From Neostapfia colusana (Eukaryota; Streptophyta; Magnoliopsida; Poales; Poaceae): a stretch of DNA of 64,000 bases. Positions 11,993 through 22,867 of this stretch are shown here, piece after piece. The stretch is taken from positions 57,565,136 through 57,629,135 of the forward strand of contig JASWHV010000004.1 of assembly GCA_030760725.1 (NCBI GenBank), written 5' to 3'. The position numbers and the translations under genes were made by a program. The stretch's first letter is position 1; the number at the start of each line of letters is the position of its first letter. The notes below the pieces were generated by a model that saw nothing but the letters and a program-made list of their open reading frames with translations, made no database searches and was not told where the DNA came from.

Positions 11993-13491
11993 AACATGAT
12001 ATCAGCAGTATGTGAAAGTATGTACAACATGAACATTCTAAAACTTTATGAAATCATAACAAAATTTCATGTTTACACATCTTCCTAAAGCTAACATAAA
12101 CAATTCCCCTATTCTGTACAGAACCAACCTTTCTGTATTCGACTCAGATTTTGATCCTATTACCAGCATTTTCATGACTCAAGTTGAATACCAAAGTTAA
12201 CGTTAACTTCAGTGTCTTTTCAACGAGTACTCATATGCCCCTATATCATTTCTGGAACAAAGGTTATGATTGTTCAAAGTTGACAGAATTTATGGATAAA
12301 ATTTGCCAGCACCTCCTTTGTATGTAGCTATTTTCATTACAGTTTTACATACTAGTACAATTCTGAACAAACTATGAACTACAAAATTGTTGCAAGTTTC
12401 ATAACCTTTCTACAGAATGTTATGGCCCTTAGAAATTTTTCTACAGAATGTTATGGCTAATTTACAGAAACATCGAGAGAAGGTTGCAGCTGTTCTGTTT
12501 TCTGAACAGTTTGCATTCAACTGGACATTCAACTAAGTTGGCGTCTGATTTTGCTCTTGAGGTCTACAGAAAAATTGTAGAGCCCTTAAAAACCTTTCCA
12601 GAACTGTATCATACACCTCCATCGGGTCAATCTACTCAGAGATATGCTCTGTCAATGTCCAGCAAAACTTCTGCCAGAACAGAGCACTCTGTTTTTTAGA
12701 TCAAAAGAAGCCTAGCAATTCTCTTCTTTGAAACTTTAGTCCAAATGAAGAGCTCAGTAACCAATATGTGCTTTCCAACATCAATTTTTAATTTTTAAAG
12801 TTATTAATGAATGATTTCTTCATAGGAAAGAATACTATTAAGTGTAGTACAGTGATGATGCACTGTAAGACATATGACGGTACTACGTTGCCTCACCAAA
12901 GAAAAACCTAACCGGATTACACCGGCATATACGTATCCTTAGGTGGCACTAAAACATTCACTCGCAAACGTGTTCTACACGCACTAAGGTTTTCATGGTT
13001 ACCACCTACATAAGCCACACTCAATCATCAGGCCCCGCTGCACACTGAATCCGATATCCATACAGTTCGTACACCCGGCCGTCATCACTCGCCCAGGTGT
13101 TCTCAAGACAAACACGCCTTGAGCTACATGTTCACGTTACTGACCACGTGACGGTGTCTCCCATACTTGCCCAAAGCACGCCAGGGAAAAGCGTTGCTCG
13201 GATACCCCAAACGACATGAAGAGTCGTAGAGGATACTAAATCGGGTTGGGTTACCTGCCACCCGTGAGGCTCCACCCTTCAGCTTGTGCGCACTGGTGGA
13301 CAGTGCATACGTGCACCCCCCAAGACATAAATGTCCTGAGATGCATGGTTTTCCGATATAACAAATAGGTTAGCTTGCCACCTTCATCATATGCTAATAC
13401 TAGTCCTTATGTGGGCCTAGTACCGTTATCTCACCGTATCCTAAGTTTTTAACGTAATATGATGCTCAATCCATGTGCTATTCCCAATGCA
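11993..13491 (-). other. E2 5' leader between PBS and gag, with a conserved block
   Basis: An AT-rich untranslated leader of about 1.5 kb with no supported gene. The half near the PBS (about 12850-13490) is strikingly alike in E4 (30085-30737) and E3 (45180-45700), more than the LTRs are. It includes sense GGGTGGCAG/GTAACCC (plus 13251-13262), a candidate splice donor, and a hairpin-prone GGTGCACGTATGCAC stretch. The conservation fits a packaging, dimerisation or translation signal, which is inference. Confidence 0.7.
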
Positions 13492-13503
13492 GCTCTGATA
13501 CCA
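13492..13503 (-). other. E2 primer-binding site
   Basis: Plus GCTCTGATACCA is the complement of TGGTATCAGAGC, matching the 3' end of initiator tRNA-Met. It is two bases from the LTR end at 13506. Confidence 0.92.
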
Positions 13504-13558
13504 GCTGAGACAGCCCTCTGGTATCAACTGTGACAGGGCTCTGGCACCACTTGTCACA

Positions 13559-13570
13559 GCTCTGATACCA
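13559..13570 (-). other. Primer-binding-site copy embedded in the E2 5' LTR
   Basis: GCTCTGATACCA again, inside the LTR and next to TGTGAGGG at 13574. Between it and the true PBS lie 55 bases with two further degenerate PBS-like units. Confidence 0.8.
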
Positions 13571-14091
13571 CGCTGTGAGGGACAGGACCTCATCGGGTGG
13601 TGCCATCATATGCGGCACCCAACAGCACATGGGTCGACAAACACACATCATATTACATAAATAGTTTAGCGGAAGCGTACAAGAATGTTTTACAAATAAG
13701 TATATCAGAGTAAGCTACTGCGGAAGACTATAACTCTCACGACTCATCTCTAATTTGGCAACAAAGAAACAGTCCAGCCCGCGGACTGTTTCTTACTAGC
13801 AACACGAAGACAGTCTGCAGCAGCGAGGATGCTCTTTGAGTAAGCACTCGGAGGTTCCCGAGTCTCATCGGCATCCCTTCTCTTAAGCACGAAGTCAAAT
13901 ACCTGCAAAACAACTTGGATAACATCCGTGAGCATAACGCTCAGCAAGACTTAACCGTCACCCTAAACATGAAACTCTAAGTGAGGTTATGAAACTAAAG
14001 TAGGATGTCATAAGCATAATTAAACTTGCCTAAATGTGAGTCCTTACTTTCAGATATTAATTGCAGCATTTTAAGTAACCTTGGGCACGCC

Positions 14092-14136
14092 ACATCGGGA
14101 GTCCACAATCAAACAAGAAACGCTTTCCCCCGATGT
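14092..14136 (-). other. Conserved LTR hairpin HP1 (E2 5' LTR)
   Basis: ACATCGGG (14092-14099) pairs with CCCGATGT (14129-14136), with the same 29-nt loop spacing as elsewhere. Confidence 0.75.
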
Positions 14137-17100
14137 AAATTGCTCATGGCATAAAAGAATCGAGTTTGCACTAGACTATTCATCAAGATCCAATACCAAG
14201 CTAGTATGAAACTTCAAACCAATGTGATTAGTTCCTTTCTCATGCAAGTTTTTACTACGTCACGACTGTGTGAACAAGTATGCTCGGTCCATTCTGCGAG
14301 CGATGGTGATTCAAATCAATAACACCCGGACTACACGACACGTACGCCCGTACTCGACGTTGCCTACAACAACCATCACTGACGTCGTACGTGGCAGCCT
14401 TTCCCCCGTTTCACCCCCGCTGAATCGATCAAGTTGCCCCGTACAGTAGCCAATCTCATGGTGCACCTGCCGACGTGAGATGTCATGAGAATGTTCCCCA
14501 CATACTGCACACCGGCCGTCCGCCTGAGGAGACCCGAAAAATCCCAACGACAGCTTCCCGAGTTACATCGGTTTATTGGGTCCCATATAGTCAGCATGAG
14601 TCCGGTACACAACTCAAACTTGTTCAACAGGGCCACATACAGATCGGTCCTTGACCGACACGGACAGGTCTACAGCACCTAGGCCCCTATGTCCTGCTGC
14701 CCCTACAACCTTCCGTTCTCAACTTTACTTGCTAATTCATTTGTGAACCAATCCCTTATGCCCCTGTTGTTCCTGAACATGCGAGTAGCATCTCACCACT
14801 CAACTTCTACCAAACCGTACTTAAGCATGACAGTTCTACACGGTGAAAGACACCTACCCAATACTCCATGGGTCATTTGGCTATGCAAGAGGAGTATCAA
14901 ACATTAGACCTAATGCACAGTTCAAATCTTAACCAAAGGTGAATACAAAATAAAAACTTAATAGCTTTTAAATGCAAACCGGAGCTTGCCTGTTTTGCAG
15001 GGTAGTCGTATATAAACAGTTAGTGTCCTTGCTGATACACCCTTGATTCTCCGGAGCTTGATCCACTTCAATGAATCACTCCTTTGAATCCCCTTCGTTG
15101 TGGTTCCTATTGAAATGCGTATGCACATGTTTTATAGAATGAAATGGGAAGAAGTTATATAATGAAGTTCTTAGTAACAGAGGTTGTGTGGAAAAGCCAA
15201 GAACGGCTTGGTTTGCCTCTGGTGTGCAAATAAACAGAAATGATTTACATTGATCTTACTATCTTAGCTATACACTAACTATTTTCCCTAATGAACATAA
15301 TAGATGAGCTGAAAAGATTTGGGTGCAACTGAAGAACAAGAACTCCAATGGCCTCAAAACCTTTACAGCAGGTTCTATACTACCTGAAGATTTATCTTGG
15401 CAAATTGCAGCTAAGGTGGAGATAAGTTGTGTCCTCTATAATTCTCACAAGGTCTCTCATGTATTTCCACCTATACATAAGTATGGAGAATAAGAACAGG
15501 AAGTTCTAGGGCTCAACTTGCGTTGATAATTTACATGTGAATTCTTGGTCACAGGAAAGTAATCTGGTCCAAAATTTAGCCCTTTTACTTGAGTAGTTCT
15601 CCCAGAATAATTCTTTAAGCAATTCTACTCAAAAGAATTAATTCTGGAGTAATGTGAATTTTCATGACCAATTAAGTGAACTACAATCTCAAGTATGTCT
15701 CAGAGAGCTTGCCTAAATTTTCCTATGATTTTTGGAGCTAGGGATTTCCCAGAATGGATTTTTGAAGTGAGAAACATTTTCTGAAAATGTTTCTGGACTC
15801 TTATGAACACAGCAGTTTGTTTTTGGCAAATTCCACCACAAATGATCTTCAAATGAGCTGAAATTTTTCTAGAAGGTCAACACTATTCCAAAGAATATTC
15901 TGGCAAAATTTGTGGATTTTTGGATAAACCAAACACCCTCAATAGTTCTTTTTCAGAAAACCTTCAAAGAATTTTCCAGAATATAATATTGACTTTCATA
16001 CAAATCTGAGTTCATTTGGATAGAACTCGGAGAGATGAATCCAACCCAAGTGGAATCACTCAAATTGGAGGTTTCTACCAGGAACTATGAATTTCCAAAG
16101 TTTGAGCCAACTCTGGAATTGTTTTCCTACTGAAAATTCGGCTGGACCCACTGTTTTAAATCCCAGCCAATCAGGATTGGGCCACACCGGGGCCACAGCT
16201 TCCCAGCGCGCCAACACACTGGATCCCATCCACAACTGATCGCGGGTTTAAATTTTCTGCTGCTGACAGACGGGGCCCATGCTTTCTTCAACCTCTCGAC
16301 CGACTTCCCGCGCGCGCCGCCGCTACCTCGCCGGAGCAAATCCCCCCTCGCCGGATCGCTGCTGACGACCACCGCACGAGCTAGGACTCGCCGCCAGCAA
16401 GTTTGTGACGCCGAGGAACACGACTGTGGGGTCGGTTTAGGCTGCCGGCGGCCAGAAAATGGCTGGCGACGTGTAACGGCCTCTGTTGTGATTCGGCACC
16501 TTCGCCCGAGGTTCTTAGCCCGCCAAGGCCTGTGCCGACGAGCTCTACAGAACTAGCGCACTTCTAGGAAGCTCGGCACAACTTCAAAGTAGCTCGGAAG
16601 TGGCTGCAAATAGGTTGTCATCGTGTGGCCGAATGGGTCCGCCATGAACACCCCTAGTAGAGCTCGAATTCCGTCGCTCTGAGGCGTTTTCGTGCGATGG
16701 ATACTAAAGAAGAAAGGACCACCCAGCGTCCCTATGCCACATTTGACGATCTGCGGAGGATCAGAGAGGGAGAATTTTAAGGAACTGTACCGGATCGTTG
16801 GTTTGAAGCCGCCGGAACAAAATTCCGGAATTTCGCCGGCGAGAGCTCACGACGTGGCTTGAGCTTCAGGTGGAAGCAGCGTGGAGTCCGTGCGCTCCTT
16901 TTGCTGCCCTTGTTCGGCCGTGAAAGTTGCTGTGGTGCGCTGTCCACGAGAGCCTGCTCGGTGGCCGACGTTAGGTCGCCGCTGTGGCGGTGGTTCTCGG
17001 GCACAGGAGGCCGAAGCTTGCTTGCTTTCGGGTCAGGGAGGTGGAGGCTGAGCTCGGGGCACTTTCTAGCAGCTCGGGGAGAAGAGAAGCGCGATGGTTT

Positions 17101-17877
17101 CTTTGTTTTCCCGATCGGCCGAGAGCGGACGTGAGGCACTCGGTTGCTCGGCGTTCTCGCGAGAGATGAAGGAAAACGAGCCTTTGTTCGGTCTGAGGGC
17201 ATGTGATTACGTTGAAGGCACGGTCAGGACCGACCCCGGGGCGCCAGCGCAGGAAGGCAGGCGGCAGGAGGTGGCGCCGGCAAGCTTCTCGGTGGCTCCC
17301 GTGAGCTGTTCGGTGGAATTTCCCACCGAGGCTGAGACTTAGTGTGCAAGGAACCCTCTTTAGCGCTATGACATGTGGGTCCCACTCCACATTTACCTCC
17401 CAAATATCTTCTCAAGCTGATCCTCTCAATTCCCAGAATTCTGAGTTTAAAAAGGGTGGCTAGAATTTGAATTCTCCAAATTCAGTTAGAATTTGTATGA
17501 CAAATTTGAATTTGGCTAGAATTTGCAAATGCTTCTCTTTAACTCCTTTTTGAGCCCACCCCACAAATGAAAAGTTTGTGATCAAACTTTTCCCTATAAT
17601 CCCAACTATATGGCTTCCTGTTTATTCCATGTTTTTGGTCACCACATGTGTGAACTTTGAATTTCAAATCTGATTTTTAAACTTACATGCAAAGAGGTAT
17701 TTAGCTCCTTATTGGTTCAACAATTTTAAATGAAAATGTGAGCCTCATTTTGGATGGTCATCCATGTATTACTTTGCATGAAGAAAAAATTTAGCAAGTC
17801 CCATTTTTCATGTCTTTGCCACACATATAAAATCAAACCTTGGTTTTTTTATTCATACACATTTTGGGACTTTTACT

Positions 17878-17882
17878 GTTAG
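17878..17882. repeat. Target site duplication of E2, right copy
   Basis: GTTAG, identical to 3042-3046, between the E2 LTR end and the resumed E1 LTR. Confidence 0.9.
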
Positions 17883-19389
17883 TTCGGGCCTTCTTTGGTT
17901 GAACAAGGTCGCTGGCGATGTGGGGTGCCACTGTCCAAGCTAGGGGTAGCTGCGGTGCCTCTCCAGCTACGATCGCAGACCGTTTGCTCCGAGCTACCGA
18001 AAGGACGGCCGACCGTCTACCCCGGAATTCGTCTCCAAGGTGAAATCACATTCTAAATGCTTTGGCCCGATGCTTCTACACAACCTAGTGCAGCTCCCCG
18101 ATGAAAAACCATCGGAAACCGTAGAGAAATGAAGCTGTAGGCTGAGTTTTTCCGGCCGCCGACGCACAACCCTAGCTGCACCGTCGAGCTATACTTTCCA
18201 CGAGTTTTCTCCCATATTTGGATGCAAAAAAGTGTTCCTCACATCACGCTGGTGCTTGTGGTGATCCCCTCAACTGGGATACTCGTCTCCCATGCTAGAA
18301 CGACGGCGCCGGGGTGGGGTTTGCCGCTGTCGGGGAGGTATTCCTGGCCATTTAGCGCCGCCACCGAGCTCACCAGCATGTTCCTCGTCGGGTTTTGGGC
18401 ACAGGCGGCGAGATTTGGGCCATCTGGGGCACTGGGCAGCCGTTCCGGCGAGGTACCGCCGTTGCTCCGGCAGGGGGGCCGCCCGGGCGCGAGGAAGACG
18501 ACGGTGGGGGCCTGTCCCACCTGTCAGTGGCACGGTTTAGGCGCGGGATCGGCGTGCGGCTCGGAATCGTCTTTGGCTGCGTGGGTTAACTCCGTAGCCC
18601 CCGGTGTTGCCGCAATTTCACTGGGCCGGTTTAAAACAGTGGGCCCAGTCACCATTATTTGAAGTTTCTGTTAGGCAAATAATTCCAGAAATTAGCTGAT
18701 CTTTACAAGCCCATAACTTTGTGTAGAAAACTACAAAAAGGGTGAGACCAATTTTGTTGGAATCCTCATGAGGAGTACTTCGCAGAGGAACAAATTGCTT
18801 GCTATGAAAATGCCCAGGAATTTCTGTAGAATTGTTTTTATTGAATCGTTTAGAGATTTATTACAGGAGCAATTCTTTATGAAACATTCCCAAATTTGGG
18901 CATCTAATCCTTTTCATAGTTATCGAACTCCAGTAAAAATTTGGGCTTCATTGGAGTTCATTTGCTAGGCTAAATTGTCTTCCAAAGTTCAGCCCTTATG
19001 TGGAAATTCAAATTTAAACAGAAACTTTTTCAGAACTTCTACCCAACTTCAAAAATTCATATCTCTCTGTTGGTAGCTCCAAAAATGGTGAAACAAATTT
19101 TTTTAGAACCTTGGAGACCTTCCCTAATTAGATCTGCAACTGTTAGTCTTGTCAAAGTTCCTGATTTGGGCTCAAAATTCAGAGAAGCCTTGTACTTGTA
19201 GGAATTTTGGAGACCACATTGTACAATGACATTTCTCCAAATTTTTCTCAGATCATCCTTAGAGAGTCTAATATCCACTGTAAAAATCCCAAATCCAATT
19301 AAGGATCCTAAATAGCAGTAGCTATGAATAGAAGTCACTTCTTATAAGTCCTTAATACTTACACATATATTTTGTTACATTTCATTTAG

Positions 19390-20650
19390 TGACCGAAGTT
19401 GAGGACACACCGGAGCCCTTGGACGTCCTCCCACCAGACGCTAACTTCTCCTTTGACTCGCAAGCAGGTAAGCCCCAGTTTGCATTTAAGTACCTTTGCA
19501 AATTCTTTATTTGTATCACTTATGTCTAAGGTGAATGTTTGCATTAGAGTTAGGGTGATTGAAACCCCACTTGCATAACCTTTTAAATCCTATGGAGGGT
19601 TGGGTAGTCTACAAACTCGACGAGTAGAGAATGCTGTGCTAATATGCTTAGGATCTCGGTAGAAGTCGAGTAGTTGGAATCTACTCGCGAGGTAAGGCTT
19701 TATCACACTGTTTGGTCAGAATAGAAAATGGCTTAAGAGTGGAGAAAATGAGACCCAGCAGGGGGGATAGGAAGCAGTGAGCAGAGGTCTCACGTGCGTA
19801 GCCCTGTTGGTGTCGATTGAGGACCGAGCCGTGTGTGGGCCTGCTGAACAAGTATCGAACAGTACCGGATGACATACTGACATAAGCAGGAAACCGATGT
19901 AATTGGTTAACCTGGGTGTCGAGGCTTACCCAACCGTAAATAGGAGTGGGTTGAGGGTAGCAATGTGTAAATCAGCCGGTGGGCACAGTCGCGCTCCACG
20001 CGGGGACCTCCTGCCCGTTACGGATGGACCGGTTCGGCATTTGGGTTGCCTATCAAAGGTTGTTACATACAACAGAGTAGGAAGGGGTGTGGAATCACTC
20101 TTCTGAAAGTGGATGTATGCAACGTATTGTTCGGGTGTCTCCTGATTGCAATCACCGTCCCTCGCGGTTATTTGAGTATCGCTTGTTCACTGTTCTGTGA
20201 CGTAGTAAGAAGTGAAGTAAGCCAGATGAATGATAATATGCTGTGATGATATATTTAATATTTTGGAAACCATGTCTGCTGTAGATGTAGAGCTAATTAA
20301 GTTTATTTTCCGCTTTGGGCATCACCACATCAGAGGAAAGCGTTTCTTGTTTGATTGTGGACTTCTGATGTGAGGGCTGCCTGAGGCACATGAATCTGCT
20401 GCTATAAAACTGAAAGTAAGGATCAACTTTTAGGCATGTCATTGTTGCAAAGTCCCTTTTTCCTATCTTACACATCCCTGCATGTAGAGTTCCAAGCCTA
20501 GGCTAGTCGGTTAAGCCTTGCTGAGCCATCATGCTCACGGTTGCAATATTTGAGCTGTATGCAGGTGAGAGCTATGAGGAGGGGTCCGAGGACGAGGCAA
20601 TGCCCCTGACGGGGTACACGGACGAGCTGGAGCCTTGCACGCCGCCGTGA
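19390..20650 (+). CDS. Putative spliced acidic mini-ORF in the E1 LTR (two exons seen)
   Basis: Exon A, 19390-19467 (78 nt), follows an acceptor-like TTTCATTTAG and ends CAG before a GTAAGC donor. It encodes VTEVEDTPEPLDVLPPD and a further short stretch. Exon B, 20575-20650, follows TATGCAG and reads ESYEEGSEDEAMPL, ending ELEPCTPP and a TGA. The carried-over G keeps the frame across the join. The intron would be 19468-20574. Related exons occur in E3, LTR-C, LTR-D2 and LTR-E with in-frame length differences. The peptide is strongly acidic with no recognised domain. No upstream exon or start codon was identified, so the gene model is incomplete and inferred. Confidence 0.42.
20327..20371 (+). 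other. Conserved LTR hairpin HP1 (E1 LTR)
   Basis: ACATCAGA (20327-20334) pairs perfectly with TCTGATGT (20364-20371). The loop has TTTCTTGTTTGATTG. Confidence 0.78.
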
Positions 20651-20730
20651 TCTCCGGTTCCATGCTGCTAGTGTGTAGCATCCCCGGGCTGGACAGCTAC
20701 ACTTTTGATTAGTTAGAATGAGAGAGTGTT

Positions 20731-20736
20731 AATAAA
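20731..20736 (+). promoter_or_regulatory. Possible poly(A) signal of the E1 LTR
   Basis: AATAAA lies 80 bases after the mini-ORF stop, with further AATAAA-like sequence near 20789. The LTR 3' end follows about 170 bases later. Confidence 0.45.
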
Positions 20737-20905
20737 GAGCACTTCCGCTGTATAATTATATTTTGTAAAAGACTTCCGCTATTTTATATAAAATAAAAGT
20801 TGGTATGTTGTTCTTTATTATTTTTGTGTGTGCTGCTGGGTGCCACATGGCACGGCACCAGCCTATGCGATCTTGGAGTGGGTGAACCCAGGGGTGGTCC
20901 CCACA

Positions 20906-21374
20906 CGCGGCAAACTTTCAGATCATTTGGAAAGGATTTCATATTTGATGGAATTAAAACAGGAGGCAATTCGAATTTGAAGTTAAATTTCAGTTCAAAT
21001 TCTGACTTCACCGAAATCCAAATTTGAGTTTACCATTGTGTTCTTCATAATTCTTTTGACCTATCCTCCAATTTTGATCAAATTTGGAGCTCATTTGCTA
21101 TTTTAAACCGAATTGGGAGGATAAGAGGGAGAGGAGCTGTGGACCCCACTGGACAGAGACACAAGTGAATTTTCTTCGACGTGCTCTGTTTCTCTTCACT
21201 GAGATCGCGCCACCTCCCAGCATCGGCACCCAACCACCTCTCTTAGCGCCAGCTCCTGCTCGATAGCTTTGGACGCCGAGTGAAGCAACCCCGTGCTACT
21301 ACCCACGTGAACCATCTCCCTCGCCCTCCAGTCTTCGCTGAGCTCCGAAAGAAACTTCATGCCACCGACCACAC
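20906..21374 (+). repeat. LTR-B, first visible part
   Basis: Plus-sense LTR sequence matching the inside of LTR-A and LTR-F (GGCAAACTTTCAGATC, then TTTGGAGCTCATTTGC and GTGGACCCCAC). Its first roughly 190 bases are missing at the E1 boundary, as expected if E1 inserted here. The solo LTR-C interrupts it at 21374 and it continues at 25415. Confidence 0.75.
21370..21374. repeat. Target site duplication of solo LTR-C, left
   Basis: CACAC directly before the LTR-C end TGGTGCGG; the same five bases follow at 25410-25414. Confidence 0.82.
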
Positions 21375-21604
21375 TGGTGCGGCCCCATGGCCTCGTCGAG
21401 CCAGGATCACGCTGAGGGGTGCTGCGTTGCACAACACCGGATAACACACATAAAAGGGTACAAAGCGGAAGCAAAGTTTTATTATATAAATGAGTTTATG
21501 AATATTTTTCCAACAAAATATGTTCAGTCTACACTCACGGGCGTAGACTACGCACTGAGTTCACGTTCAGCCCGTGAACGTGTCCTCGCTAGCAACCACG
21601 CACA

Positions 21605-22867
21605 CTAACATGGCGGCGGGCACGACTCCCACTCGACGGGGTTTCCCTCCTGGGGTTCCGTCTCCTCCTCGGGAGTCCCTTCCTCATTACACCCTGCAAA
21701 AGCTTCAAACACAAGCAGTGAGCATGATGGCTCAACAAGTCTGATCCGTCTTTCCTATACATGAAACTTCTACATGCTGGATCATGCGTAATTGGGAATG
21801 TAAGTTGCAAAGGACTCGCCTAAATATTTGAACCTTACTTTCAAGTTTTAGCAGCAAATTGTGGGGAACCTTACGCTAAGGCACCTGAGAAAGCCGCAAT
21901 CAAACAAGAAATGAATTTCTCTCATGTACTTTGCCCAAGGTTAAAAAGAACATTAACTAGCTCTAAACTATAGCACTTCATTAACAATCAAGTTCCATCC
22001 TTTAAATCAGCAAATTTTTAACATGTATCTACCCTGTTCTTTCTACGTCACGGTATAGTGAACAAGTGGTACTCACTGACTGTGATGGACGGCGATTATA
22101 ATCGATTTACACCTGCAGGGTGACCTGGATACCCGTCACGTACGCCCGTACTCGATGTTGCCTACAGCAACCATCACGGACATCGTACGCAACCACCTTT
22201 CGCTTGTCAGCCAAACGTTGAGCCGTTCCAATCAACCTGAGCAAGAGGTCTCTGCACGCGCATCCGCAGTGCCGCCAGCCGATTTACGCCTCAAGCTCTG
22301 AACCTACACTCTGAACGACCAGCAATGCCTCAACGTCCAGCTACCTGAATTACATCGGTTTCCCGGTTCCCATATTTCCGGTAGGTCTTCGGTACTGTTC
22401 TAACTTGTTCAATAGGCCCGCACACGGCTCGGTCCTCAATCGACACTAGCGGAGCTATGGCACCCAGGCCCCAACATCCTGCTGCCCTTACTCTCTCTTG
22501 GTATCATTTTTCTTGCCATGTGTTCCATTTGCTATCTTTACCCGAGTAGTGTGCCTCTAGCCTATTCTTGCGAGCAGTTCCAACTACTCGACTTGTACCG
22601 AATCCTACACTGAATTAGCATTGCAGTGGCTAATCGATGTATACAAAACTAAGCCCAAATCAGGGTTTTCTTGGCTAGACATTTGGGTTTTCAAACAAGA
22701 CTCTAATGCATAATTTAAGTGAATGCTCAAAGTAAGTTCTCAAAACAGTAAAATTTATAAAAAGACTAATGCAAACCGGAGCTTGCCTTCCTTCTGTTGG
22801 TCATAGGATAGATGTTCCTCTGGAGTGATGAAGTCTAAGATTTCGGGCTCCTCCTCAACCTTAGCGA
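21605..22867 (-). CDS. Putative spliced acidic mini-ORF in LTR-C
   Basis: On the minus strand, exon A is 22867-22787 (81 nt), after an AATGTAG acceptor, and contains VAKVEEEPEILDFITPEE. It ends AAG before a GC-type donor GCAAGC. Exon B is 21693-21605 (89 nt), after TTTTGCAG, and reads NEEGTPEEETEPQEG, then VEWESCPPPC and TAG. Exon lengths equal those of E3, and the frame is kept across the predicted 1093-nt intron. No start exon was found. It is an LTR product or a conserved leader ORF; function unknown. Confidence 0.45.
21883..21927 (-). other. Conserved LTR hairpin HP1 (LTR-C)
   Basis: ACCTGAGA pairs with TCTCATGT with one mismatch; the GAGA/TCTC half is a variant shared with E3. The 29-nt loop is kept. 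Confidence 0.68.

Larger units (their letters stand above)
3047..17877 (-). mobile_element. E2, complete Tekay/Del-like Ty3/gypsy element in minus orientation
   Basis: A 14.8-kb element with two long LTRs (3047-7427 and 13506-17877), a PBS at 13492-13503, a PPT at 7428-7440, and gag-PR-RT-RH-INT in order on the minus strand. GTTAG flanks both sides. In 186 aligned bases at the 3' (sense) end of the LTRs (3115-3300 against 13574-13759) I count 4 substitutions, suggesting a fairly recent insertion. The outer LTR end at 17877 reads ACT instead of ACA, a single change. Coding capacity is lost through frameshifts in gag and PR and one stop between RT and RNase H. No orf0 like that of E3 is visible. 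Confidence 0.95.
13506..17877 (-). repeat. E2 5' LTR (4372 bp)
   Basis: The near-identical partner of 3047-7427, containing the same hairpins, GC-rich tract and embedded PBS copy (13559-13570). The outer end at 17877 reads ACT where ACA is expected. GTTAG follows directly. Confidence 0.95.
17878..20905 (+). repeat. E1 3' LTR, second part
   Basis: Continues the LTR begun at 2194. It holds a GC-rich tract (17900-18620), AT-rich low-complexity sequence, the mini-ORF exons (19390-19467, 20575-20650), hairpins at 19667-19687, 20327-20371 and 20522-20537, and AATAAA at 20731-20736. It ends GGTGGTCCCCACA near 20905, like the 3' ends of LTR-B and LTR-D. The sequence after it matches the middle of another LTR, so E1 seems to be inserted into LTR-B. 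Confidence 0.82.

Noticed and set aside
13492..13570. tRNA gene fragments
   Set aside because: The tRNA-like matches are 12-base primer-binding sites next to LTR ends; no cloverleaf is present.
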